Part shown: positions 34,573 to 41,761 of the stretch, piece by piece
How positions within the stretch are numbered: the stretch's first letter is position 1
Layout: each line of letters begins with the position of its first letter
Assembly: GCA_023423065.1 (NCBI GenBank)
Contig: JAFAGC010000029.1
Coordinates: forward strand, 1 to 64,000
Origin: Pseudomonadota bacterium
Lineage (GTDB): Bacteria > Pseudomonadota > Gammaproteobacteria > Steroidobacterales > Steroidobacteraceae
Direction: 5' to 3'
DNA length: 64,000 nucleotides
The notes under the pieces: model-generated
What the model was told of the DNA's origin: nothing
The model's database searches: none
The model's input: only the letters and a program-made list of their open reading frames with translations
Translations under genes and position numbers: made by a program

Positions 34573-35469
34573 ATGAGCGAGCCAGGGCCCGTTCCGCCGC
34601 GCGGATCGGGCCCTGCTTTTTTGCGCGGCCGCGCGCGCCGCATCGCATTCATCGTCTGCGCGCTGTTCATCGCGGGAGCCTTCGTCGCCACCTGGGCGAT
34701 CCAGCGTTACGTGACGTTCCCCAGTCCGCCGGACACCGCCTGGAATCCGGCAGCGCGCACCGCGGCCGGCGGCGAGGAGATCTGGCTGGATGCGCAGGGC
34801 GAACGCGTCGAGGCGTGGTTCCTGCCTGGCCGCGGTCCCACTCCGACGGCCCTCGTGATCTACGCGCACGGCAACGGCGAGCTGATCGACATGCGTGCGG
34901 GCGATTTCGGGCCGTTGCGCGACGCCGGTGTGTCCGTGTTGCAGGTGGAGTATCCGGGCTACGGGCGCTCGGCCGGCTCACCTTCGGAAGAAAGTCTGAC
35001 CGCGGCGCTGCTCGCGGCATATGACTGGGCGGTCAAGGATCCGCGCGTCGCTGCTCGCCGGATCTACGGACATGGTCGCTCGCTCGGCGGCGGCGCCATC
35101 GCGCAACTCGCGGCGCGCCGGCCGCTCGCGGCGCTGGTGCTCGAGAGCACGTTCGAGAATTTCGAGGACGTCGTGATGCGTTATGGCGTGCCACGCTTCC
35201 TGCTCCTCAATCACTTCGATACGCGCGAGGTCCTGCGCGACTACCCGGGACCCGTGCTGCTGTTGCACGGCACACAGGACCGGGTTTTTCCGAGCGCCAA
35301 TGCGGAAGCGCTCGAGGCGGTTGCGCGGCGCGCCACGCTGCATCTCGAATCCTGCGGCCACACCGACTGTCCGCGGCAGTGGGACGTGGTGCTCGGTTTT
35401 CTGCGGACCAGCGGCGTATGTATGGCCGGTGAAACGGAGGTGCCGAATGAAACCGTCCAGACTTGTTAG
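34573..35469 (+). CDS. membrane-anchored alpha/beta hydrolase (BEM46/YfhR-like)
   Basis: This protein has up to 298 residues, with one N-terminal membrane segment (about 24-44) followed by an alpha/beta hydrolase domain. Visible elements are the oxyanion HGNGE, the conserved VEYPGYGRSAG, the nucleophile elbow GRSLGG, the acidic residue in HGTQDRVFP and the late His in ESCGHTDCPR. These fit the BEM46/YfhR group of serine hydrolases of unknown substrate. The start is uncertain: the ATG at 34573 lacks a Shine-Dalgarno, and its first codons form a strong terminator hairpin. A TTG at 34621 is an alternative. Confidence 0.78.
   Translation: MSEPGPVPPRGSGPAFLRGRARRIAFIVCALFIAGAFVATWAIQRYVTFPSPPDTAWNPAARTAAGGEEIWLDAQGERVEAWFLPGRGPTPTALVIYAHGNGELIDMRAGDFGPLRDAGVSVLQVEYPGYGRSAGSPSEESLTAALLAAYDWAVKDPRVAARRIYGHGRSLGGGAIAQLAARRPLAALVLESTFENFEDVVMRYGVPRFLLLNHFDTREVLRDYPGPVLLLHGTQDRVFPSANAEALEAVARRATLHLESCGHTDCPRQWDVVLGFLRTSGVCMAGETEVPNETVQTC
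34583..34622 (+). terminator. strong intrinsic terminator overlapping the next gene start
   Basis: CAGGGCCCG (34583-34591) pairs perfectly with CGGGCCCTG (34607-34615). Inside it, TCCGC (34593-34597) pairs with GCGGA (34601-34605), with one T-T mismatch between the two stems. C and then six T follow (34617-34622). It lies 20 nt after the DUF1318 stop and should end that transcript, yet it falls within the first codons of the hydrolase frame. Confidence 0.85.
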
Positions 35470-35677
35470 ACACGCCGGCGTCGCCGCCTTTATCGCCATT
35501 GTTCTCGCCGGCTGCGGTCTCGCCGAAACCGGTGCGGCGGCGGCCACGCAGGGAGCGTCCGCGGCCGAACAGGCCCGGCAGGCGAAGGAAATCACGGAAA
35601 GCGTCGAGTCCGATGTCGCCGCGGCGCAGGCGGCCGGGAAGGATGCGATCGACGCGGCGGAGGCGGCGAGTCAGTAA
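35447..35677 (+). CDS. small Ala-rich lipoprotein
   Basis: This 76-residue protein has a lipoprotein signal peptide (VLAGC, Cys about 24). Its short mature part is rich in Ala, Glu and Gln (QGASAAEQARQAKEITESVE) and likely forms a single helix, as in Lpp-like or cell-wall-tethering lipoproteins. It starts inside the end of the hydrolase gene in another frame (23-nt overlap) behind a GGAGG site. No function can be assigned. Confidence 0.65.
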   Translation: MKPSRLVRHAGVAAFIAIVLAGCGLAETGAAAATQGASAAEQARQAKEITESVESDVAAAQAAGKDAIDAAEAASQ

Positions 35678-35717
35678 AAGGATAGTGGCGGCAGGACTGA
35701 CCCCTTTTGCCGGGAAT

Positions 35718-35732
35718 CGGGGGCTGCCCCCG
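35718..35732. terminator. GC-rich hairpin between convergent genes
   Basis: CGGGGG (35718-35723) and CCCCCG (35727-35732) pair around CTG. GAA/TTC can extend the stem with one bulged base. It sits between the small lipoprotein and the convergent ABC permease, just before the permease stop. There is no long T-tract. It may be a weak bidirectional terminator. Confidence 0.4.
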
Positions 35733-35735
35733 TTC

Positions 35736-36557
35736 TTACTCGCGCATCCCCGTGCCGCGGTTCATGAAGATCACCGCGACCGCGAACAACACCACTGCCG
35801 ACAGCAACATGATCGCGAACGCCACGACGACGTTGACGTCGCTCGTGCCGAGGAAACCATAGCGGAACGCGTTGACCATGTGCAGGATGGGGTTCACCTG
35901 CGAGATCTTCTGCGCCCAGTCCGGCAGCAGCGAGATCGAGTAGAACACGCCGCCGAAATACGTGAGCGGCGTGAGAATGAAGGTCGGGATCCAGTTGACC
36001 TGGTCGAAATTCTTCGCGAACAGCGCGTTGATGAAGCCGCCGAGCGAGAAGATGATCGACGTCAGCACGACCGCCGCGAAGATGGCGAATGCGTGGTGAA
36101 CGGCCAGGCGCGTGAAGACCAGCGACACGATCGTGACCGCTGCACCGACGAGCAGGCCGCGCACGAGGCCGCCGCCGACGTAACCCAGCACGATGATCCA
36201 GTTGGGCAGCGGCGCGACCAGCATTTCCTCGACGTGCTTGCCGAACTTGGCGCCGAAGAACGACGACACCACGTTGCCATACGAGTTGGTGATGACCGCC
36301 ATCATGATGAGGCCGGGCGCGATGAACTGCATGTAGGGCACACCCTCCATGAGCCCGACGCGCTTGCCGATCAAACTACCGAAGATGACGAAATACAGCG
36401 CCGACGTGACGGCCGACGGCACGATCGTCTGCGCCCAGATGCGGATGATGCGGCTGTACTCGCGTATGACGATGGTCTTGAGGCCGGTCAGGCGCGCCTG
36501 GTTGAGCGCCTTGCGCGAATCCGGCGCGCTCGCCGCGGTTTCGGTGGCGTCGTTCAT
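35736..36557 (-). CDS. yadH: ABC-2 type exporter permease
   Basis: This 273-residue inner-membrane protein has about six helices in an ABC2_membrane domain. The N-terminal amphipathic stretch IVIREYSRIIRIWAQTIVPSA and the conserved NPILHMVNAFRYGFLG region near the end are typical of YadH-type permeases. It overlaps the ATPase gene by 4 nt (ATGA), so the two subunits are made together. The YadGH pair is widespread in proteobacteria. The cargo is not known. Confidence 0.9.
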   Translation of the reverse strand: MNDATETAASAPDSRKALNQARLTGLKTIVIREYSRIIRIWAQTIVPSAVTSALYFVIFGSLIGKRVGLMEGVPYMQFIAPGLIMMAVITNSYGNVVSSFFGAKFGKHVEEMLVAPLPNWIIVLGYVGGGLVRGLLVGAAVTIVSLVFTRLAVHHAFAIFAAVVLTSIIFSLGGFINALFAKNFDQVNWIPTFILTPLTYFGGVFYSISLLPDWAQKISQVNPILHMVNAFRYGFLGTSDVNVVVAFAIMLLSAVVLFAVAVIFMNRGTGMRE

Positions 36558-37513
36558 GGAACGCCCGCCCTTTCCGCTTTCCGCTGCGAAACCTTTTGAT
36601 CGGGCTTCGCCTCGACCAGCTTCATGAACAGTTCCTCGAGGCGATTCACCTTGTTTCGCATCGACAACACGCCGATGCCCTGCGCGGTCAGTTGCGCGAA
36701 CACCTCGTTGAGGCTCTGTTCCTTGGAGACCTCGACTTCGAGCGTGTGGTCGTCGACGAGTTCGAATTCGTAGCCGGGAACCCGTGGCACGCTCGACACC
36801 GCTTCGCGCAGGTTCAGCACGAAGGTTTCCGCCTGCAACTTGCGCAGCAGGCTCGACATGCGGTCACGCTCGGCGATCAGGCCGCCATTGATGATCGCGA
36901 TGTTGCGGCAGAGCGCCTCGGCCTCTTCGAGGTAGTGAGTCGTCAGGATGATGGTGGTGCCGCGCCCGTTGATCTCGCGGAGGAAGTCCCACATCGACCG
37001 GCGGATCTCGATGTCGACGCCCGCGGTCGGCTCATCGAGGATCAGCAGGCGCGGCTCGTGAATCAGCGCGCGCGCGATCATGAGCCGGCGCTTCATGCCC
37101 CCCGAAAGACCGCGCGCCATCTTGTTGCGCTTGTCGTCGAGCTGCAGCAGTCCGAGATACTTGTCCGTGCGCTCGCGCGCGAGCTTGCGCTCGATGCCGT
37201 AGAAGCCCGCCTGGTTCACCAGGATGGTCTGCGGTGTCTCGAACTGGTTGAAATTGATTTCCTGCGGGACGATGCCGATGCAGGCCTTGGCCGCCTCGAG
37301 TTCCCGATCGAGGTCGTGGCCGAAAACGCTCACGGTTCCCGAGGACTTGTTCACCAGCGATGTGAGGATGCCGATCAATGTGGTCTTGCCCGCGCCGTTC
37401 GGTCCGAGCAACGCGAAGAAATCGCCGGTTTCGACGTCGAGATCGACACCCTTGAGCGCCTGAACCCCGTTCTTGTAGGTCTTGGTGAGTCCGCGAATCG
37501 ACAGTGCGTACAT
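36554..37513 (-). CDS. yadG: ABC exporter ATP-binding protein
   Basis: This 319-residue ATPase subunit pairs with the overlapping permease. Walker A is GPNGAGKTT at 37-45, the ABC signature is GLSGGMKRRL near 142 and Walker B is LLILDEPTAG near 163, followed by the H-loop in LTTHYLEEAE. The C-terminal 80 residues form the extra domain common to YadG-like proteins. It is first in its two-gene operon. A short gap separates it from the TonB-domain gene upstream. Confidence 0.92.
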   Translation of the reverse strand: MYALSIRGLTKTYKNGVQALKGVDLDVETGDFFALLGPNGAGKTTLIGILTSLVNKSSGTVSVFGHDLDRELEAAKACIGIVPQEINFNQFETPQTILVNQAGFYGIERKLARERTDKYLGLLQLDDKRNKMARGLSGGMKRRLMIARALIHEPRLLILDEPTAGVDIEIRRSMWDFLREINGRGTTIILTTHYLEEAEALCRNIAIINGGLIAERDRMSSLLRKLQAETFVLNLREAVSSVPRVPGYEFELVDDHTLEVEVSKEQSLNEVFAQLTAQGIGVLSMRNKVNRLEELFMKLVEAKPDQKVSQRKAERAGVP

Positions 37514-37553
37514 AGGGTAAGAAAATGGTCGCCGACGCGCGGCGTGCCGGCGC

Positions 37554-38234
37554 CTAGTCGGCGACGGCTTCGTCCATGAGGGGTTTGAAGGTGTCCTGGA
37601 AGAAGAGTGCCTGGGGATTGTCGCGGCAACGGTCCGCGCTTTCGCGCAGCGCCTTGGCCGAAGCTTTCCAGGCCTTTGAATCGACGTAGGCGCCCTCTTC
37701 CTGACGCAGGTTCACGTACGCGGTGGTCGCGATGCGCGGCATGAATTCGGTGGCGACCGAGCTGGATTCCTCGCGGATCAGGTCCCACTCCCAGACGAAG
37801 TCGACGCAACGCATCCGCTTGATACGCTCCTTTTCCGGCTCGATGGCTTCGGGGCCCAGCTTGGTGGCGACCGGCTTCGGCTCCGAGCCCGTGGACTGGC
37901 GCAGCTCCACTTTCAATTCGCTATTGCCCTCGACCAGCTTGCCGGACGCATCGATGGCGGGCCGGAACCGCGCGCTCTCCAGCACCTTGACGAGCTGCGG
38001 CTCGAAGGGAGGCTCCGCGGTGTTCTCGGTGACGAGTACTTCACTCACACGGCCGTCGACGCCGACCCGCACGGTCGCGACGACGTGGCCTGCGAGTTTC
38101 CCCGAGCGAGCGTTGATCTTTGCCGTGGTCGCGCCGGCGATCACTTGCGGATCGCTGGGCCCGGTCTGGGCGAGCCCCACGACGGGGATGCTTAACAACA
38201 CCAGGAAAGGCACTGCGCGGGCAGCTGCATGCAT
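37554..38234 (-). CDS. exported protein with a TonB C-terminal-like domain
   Basis: This 226-residue protein has a signal peptide ending near VVGLA-QT. A region resembling the TonB C-terminal fold follows (about 35-110): GHVVATVRVGVDGRVSEVLV, then FEPQLVKVLESARFRPA. The last 90 residues are helical and unassigned. There is no N-terminal membrane anchor or proline-rich spacer of a true TonB, so it is probably a periplasmic protein that borrows the fold. I chose the ATG at 38234 because it begins the signal peptide. Confidence 0.65.
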   Translation of the reverse strand: MHAAARAVPFLVLLSIPVVGLAQTGPSDPQVIAGATTAKINARSGKLAGHVVATVRVGVDGRVSEVLVTENTAEPPFEPQLVKVLESARFRPAIDASGKLVEGNSELKVELRQSTGSEPKPVATKLGPEAIEPEKERIKRMRCVDFVWEWDLIREESSSVATEFMPRIATTAYVNLRQEEGAYVDSKAWKASAKALRESADRCRDNPQALFFQDTFKPLMDEAVAD

Positions 38235-38557
38235 GTCTGAACCGACTCCTGCGTTTTCGACCAACTCCGGATGACTCGCGACGCGCCGCGCAGCCATTGG
38301 CCACGGTGTGCCTAGTTAGAACGGCGGCCGCCGCCCGCGGCGCGCGCCGGGGCATCCGCGTACCCGCCCCGCCACCGCGATGTAACCGGCTGCCATTATC
38401 GGCGGGATGCGGCCGCCTGTCGCCCCCCGAAGGGGCGATTGCGCGCGCGCAGGGCCGTCGGACGACGCCGGAAATGTCGTTGCAATGAAGCGCTTACGTC
38501 GAAGCGGCAGCGCCTCGGACACGGCCATGCATCGCGCGTATTTGACAGGTGAAGTCG
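38235..38557. other. 323-bp intergenic stretch
   Basis: No gene is visible between the TonB-domain gene and the next minus-strand gene. It contains a very GC-rich part and a hairpin (TCGCCCC at 38420-38426 with GGGGCGA at 38432-38438). No T-tract follows this hairpin on either strand. A promoter for the TonB-domain gene is expected here but none stands out. Confidence 0.4.
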
Positions 38558-39214
38558 TCAGAGGACATGTGCCGCAAACGAGTCGGCCGCCAGGCGCTGG
38601 ATTCCGCCGAGCTGCAGTTCGTGCAGGCGTCCATCGTCGGCCGCGCTCGCCGCCGCGAGAAGTTCGCGCCAGAACGCCGTCTGGTTAGGCCAGCGCGGGC
38701 GCAGTTGCGAGGCATTGCGGTCCGCCGCGGCGTCGAGAACGGTCAGTGAACAGGCCGCGAGCGCTTCGACGGCCGCGTTGGTGCAGCCGAAAACGAGGCA
38801 TGCGGCGCGCGGCCTGCTGCGAGACAGGTGCCAGCCGTAGACCAGCGCGCGGCGCGTGATGGAGCGCGCCGCTTCGGCCTCGAAGTACGCGGAATCGACG
38901 CGTTGGATCATGTCGTTGACGGCGCGGCCGCGCTGTTCGAGCCAGCGCGACGCGGAGGCGATACCCGGATCGAAGAGGCAAAAAGGCGCGGCGGCGAGCC
39001 TGCGCACGGCCTGCGCTGTCAACGACTCCCACTGCCCGCGCAGTGCCGACAGCAACGATGGCATTGACGCGTCGCAACCCGTTTCGGCGGCGCGCGCGGC
39101 CAGCAGGCCAAGGCACTCCGCGTTCAGCTCCGTGAGCGGCGCGGGATCGACTCCCTGAGAAGGCAGCCAGTGACGCGTTTCTTCGCGCGCCTTCCGCCCT
39201 AACCAGCTCTGCAT
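38558..39214 (-). CDS. hypothetical protein opposite the FlhC-like regulator
   Basis: I do not recognise this 218-residue protein. It is predicted to be all-helical and cytoplasmic, rich in Ala, Arg and Leu. Tryptophans occur at regular points (QSWLGRK, ETRHWLPS, GQWESL, ASRWLEQRG, AFWRELL), a pattern seen in some phasin-like or scaffold proteins, but this is not evidence of homology. The ATG at 39214 has a GGAGG site 8 nt upstream. It diverges from an FlhC-family gene across a 122-bp region with a strong palindrome, so it may be a target of that regulator. Confidence 0.6.
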   Translation of the reverse strand: MQSWLGRKAREETRHWLPSQGVDPAPLTELNAECLGLLAARAAETGCDASMPSLLSALRGQWESLTAQAVRRLAAAPFCLFDPGIASASRWLEQRGRAVNDMIQRVDSAYFEAEAARSITRRALVYGWHLSRSRPRAACLVFGCTNAAVEALAACSLTVLDAAADRNASQLRPRWPNQTAFWRELLAAASAADDGRLHELQLGGIQRLAADSFAAHVL

Positions 39215-39274
39215 GGCATTCCTCCCTGTTTGCGCTCGATATCTTGCGCCCGGCACGCTTGAAAGTCATATGCA

Positions 39275-39298
39275 AATTTGGGACATTTTTCCCAAATT
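39275..39298. promoter_or_regulatory. AT-rich palindrome, candidate operator
   Basis: AATTTGGGA (39275-39283) and TCCCAAATT (39290-39298) are perfect complements separated by CATTTT. The palindrome sits between two divergent start codons (39214 and 39337) in otherwise GC-rich DNA. Its size and symmetry suit a dimeric regulator, possibly the FlhC-like protein encoded next to it. The binding partner is inference. Confidence 0.55.
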
Positions 39299-39336
39299 GA
39301 GTTAGGACCAACAACCATCTGCGTTCAAGGAAGAAC

Positions 39337-39912
39337 ATGCGAATTTCAGACGACAGATACAGCCGCGATCGCCTCCGGCTCGACCTCGCCCTGCGCTTCA
39401 TCCATCTAGAGGCGCGCACGCACACGATTCGTGCATGGACCGGTCTCACCGACGACCGCATCCGGAAGCTCTACCGGACCTATCTTCACGAAAGCGACGG
39501 CACGGGCGTCGCGCGCCATCGCGGCAAGTCGCCGCGCCAGGCGGCGTACTTCACACGTTCCCTGCGGATGCGGCGCGAGGCGGCGGTATTCGCAAGCGTC
39601 AGCGGGCTGTTCGGCCTGATCACGCCGCAGTCGATCCGCATGGAGAATCAGCCACCCGCAAAGAATGCGCAGACCGCGCCTAACGTGGCGCGGGGTGCCT
39701 TGCTGTGCGAGGCGTTCGAGACCTATCGCGCGCTCGTGGTTGAACCTCAGATCTCCTTCGAGCACGCCGTGTTCCTGCTCGGCGCACTGCTGGCCGGCGA
39801 AGAATTGCGCATCGCCCACTGCCGCGACTGCACCGGTGTGCTCGTGACCGACCGCATCTCGCTGCGCACACCCCTGTGCAACGAGTGCGCCACCGTGGAG
39901 GGCGCCGGCTGA
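39337..39912 (+). CDS. FlhC-family transcriptional regulator (orphan)
   Basis: This 191-residue protein has the FlhC layout. The N-terminal helical part is LDLALRFIHLEARTHTIRAW followed by RIRKLYRTYL, and there is a basic stretch, ARHRGKSPRQAAYF. The C-terminal zinc site has Cys162, Cys165, Cys181 and Cys184, matching the CxxC...CxxC of FlhC. FlhC normally works with FlhD to activate flagellar genes. No flhD or flagellar gene is present here. It may act alone or with a distant partner. Its neighbour across the palindrome is unknown. Confidence 0.75.
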   Translation: MRISDDRYSRDRLRLDLALRFIHLEARTHTIRAWTGLTDDRIRKLYRTYLHESDGTGVARHRGKSPRQAAYFTRSLRMRREAAVFASVSGLFGLITPQSIRMENQPPAKNAQTAPNVARGALLCEAFETYRALVVEPQISFEHAVFLLGALLAGEELRIAHCRDCTGVLVTDRISLRTPLCNECATVEGAG

Positions 39913-39960
39913 TACCCGCGAACGGGGACGGGGGACGCCGGGTGCGGTAGATTTGCCCGC

Positions 39961-40881
39961 GTGAGCGTACGTCCCACGCTGTTCGGTGGCTCCTTCTTCG
40001 ATCGTCGCGCCGAGTTGCGCAACGACCCGGACTGGATCGCGGCCGCGCGCGCCGATCCGAACACGCGCTACGTGGTCGAGTTCGGCGCCGCGCAGCTCGT
40101 CACTTGCGGCGAAACGATGGAGATCGCGTTTCTCTCCGGCGAGCACACGCTGGTTGCCTCGGCGTCCGACGATCAGCTCACGTTGTTAGGCTGGTTCCGC
40201 GGCTCGCGCTGCGTGCTGATCGACGTGCGCGACGAGTCCGCCACCCAGGCGCTGCCGGGCGGCACGCAGATGCGCGAGCTGCGGCCGCTGGCGCCCATGC
40301 TCGCGCCGGATTCGGCCTCGCTGCTCGCCTACGCGCGCGCCCTGAGCCTGTGGAAATCGCGTCACCGGTATTGCGGCGTGTGCGGCGCGCCCAACCTGCC
40401 CGCGCGCGCGGGCCACGTTTTGCGTTGCAGCCGCGCCGGATGCGGCAACGAATCTTTCCCGCGCCTCGATCCGGCGATCATCGTGCTGGTCACGGACGCG
40501 ACCGGAGAGCGCGCGTTGCTCGGACGGCAGTCATCCTGGGCGCCCGGCCGTTATTCGACGATCGCGGGCTTCGTCGAGCCGGGTGAGAGCCTGGAAGATG
40601 CCGTGGTGCGGGAGGTCGCGGAGGAAACCGGCGTCCTCGTGGGGGACGTCGAATACGAGGCGTCCCAGCCGTGGCCGTTCCCGTCCTCACTCATGCTCGG
40701 CTTCCGGGCAGTGGCCCGCACTCACGACATAACGCTGCACGATGGCGAGCTCGAAGACGCCCGCTGGTTCACGCGCGCGGACCTTGCTTCCGGCACGCCC
40801 GGCCTGCCGCCGGCGGGCGCAATCTCCACTCGCCTGATCGACCGCTGGTACCACTCACCCGCGCGCAAGCCGGGGGACTGA
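39961..40881 (+). CDS. nudC: NAD+ diphosphatase / NADH pyrophosphatase
   Basis: This 306-residue Nudix hydrolase starts at GTG. A zinc ribbon has Cys138, Cys141, Cys156 and Cys161. The Nudix box GFVEPGESLEDAVVREVAEE lies at 203-222. The NudC-specific SQPWPFPSS follows at 235-243, which separates this family from other Nudix enzymes. NudC splits NAD(H) to NMN(H) and AMP and removes NAD caps from RNA 5' ends. It is followed 6 bp later by the NRDE/TANGO2 gene, so both are likely in one transcript. Confidence 0.95.
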   Translation: MSVRPTLFGGSFFDRRAELRNDPDWIAAARADPNTRYVVEFGAAQLVTCGETMEIAFLSGEHTLVASASDDQLTLLGWFRGSRCVLIDVRDESATQALPGGTQMRELRPLAPMLAPDSASLLAYARALSLWKSRHRYCGVCGAPNLPARAGHVLRCSRAGCGNESFPRLDPAIIVLVTDATGERALLGRQSSWAPGRYSTIAGFVEPGESLEDAVVREVAEETGVLVGDVEYEASQPWPFPSSLMLGFRAVARTHDITLHDGELEDARWFTRADLASGTPGLPPAGAISTRLIDRWYHSPARKPGD

Positions 40882-40887
40882 CCCGCC

Positions 40888-41676
40888 ATGTGTTTGTTAG
40901 TCGTGGCGTGGCGCTGCCACCCGGCCTACCGTCTCGTGGTCGCCGCGAATCGCGACGAATATCACGCCCGCGCGAGCGCGCCGCTCGCTCCCTGGAGCGA
41001 CGCGGCCGGCATCGTCGCGGGCCGCGACCTGCAGGCCAATGGAACCTGGTTGGCGGTCGATGCCCACGCCCGCTTCGGCAGTGTCACCAACTTTCGCGAG
41101 TTCGGCCGGCGCAAGCGCAGCGCCCCGTCGCGCGGCGGGCTGATCCCGGCCTTTCTCACGCAGCACGGGACTGCGCGGGAATACCTGCAGGCGCTCGAAA
41201 CCGATGCTCCGGGGTATGCGGGATTCAACCTTCTGCTCGCGGACGAAGATTCGCTCTGGTACGCGTCGAACCGCGCCGACCAGTTCGCGCTCCCCCTTTC
41301 GCCGGGCATTTACGGACTATCCAACGAATTCCTCGACACCCCGTGGCCCAAACTGTTGCGGGTGAAGGCGCGCCTCGCGGAGTTGCTGCAGATGTCGCCG
41401 CAACCAGAGGCCTTGTTCGAGGGGTTGTTCGCGATGCTCGCGGACCGCGAGGTCGCCGACCCCGCGACACTGCCGGAATCCGAACTCTCGCCGGAATGGG
41501 CCCGGAAACTTTCCGCTCCATTCGTGCTGGATCCCACTTACGGTACGCGCTGCTCGACTGTTCTCACCATCGGCAACGACGGCGCCCTGGCGCTCGTGGA
41601 GCGGCGCTTCGATGCGGCTGGCGCGTCATCCGGAGTAACTGAACATTCGCTGAACGCGGCGTCCTCGCACCGCTGA
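40888..41676 (+). CDS. NRDE/TANGO2 family protein
   Basis: This 262-residue protein begins MCLLVVAWRCHPAYRLVVAA and contains the name-giving ANRDE motif (residues 20-24). Further conserved stretches are GRDLQANGTWLAVD, FGSVTNFRE and TRCSTVLTIGNDG. The N-terminal Cys2 is conserved in TANGO2-like proteins, which have an NTN-hydrolase-type fold and, in animals, a debated role in haem handling. The bacterial function is not settled. It lies 6 bp after nudC. Confidence 0.9.
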   Translation: MCLLVVAWRCHPAYRLVVAANRDEYHARASAPLAPWSDAAGIVAGRDLQANGTWLAVDAHARFGSVTNFREFGRRKRSAPSRGGLIPAFLTQHGTAREYLQALETDAPGYAGFNLLLADEDSLWYASNRADQFALPLSPGIYGLSNEFLDTPWPKLLRVKARLAELLQMSPQPEALFEGLFAMLADREVADPATLPESELSPEWARKLSAPFVLDPTYGTRCSTVLTIGNDGALALVERRFDAAGASSGVTEHSLNAASSHR

Positions 41677-41761
41677 ATCGGCCGTGGAAATGCGGTCGGA
41701 ACCCGCGCGCGCGCCGCCGACTCTCATTAGAATTCAAGCCATTCCCGCCCAAAGCGGTGTC

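Noticed and set aside
37554..38234. TonB energy-transducing protein
   Set aside because: It has a cleavable signal peptide, no membrane anchor and no proline-rich spacer, and no ExbB/ExbD neighbours; only the C-terminal-like fold is shared.
39337..39912. Start of a flagellar gene cluster
   Set aside because: Only an FlhC-like protein is present; neighbours are nudC and unknown genes, with no flhD, fli, flg or mot genes in the window.
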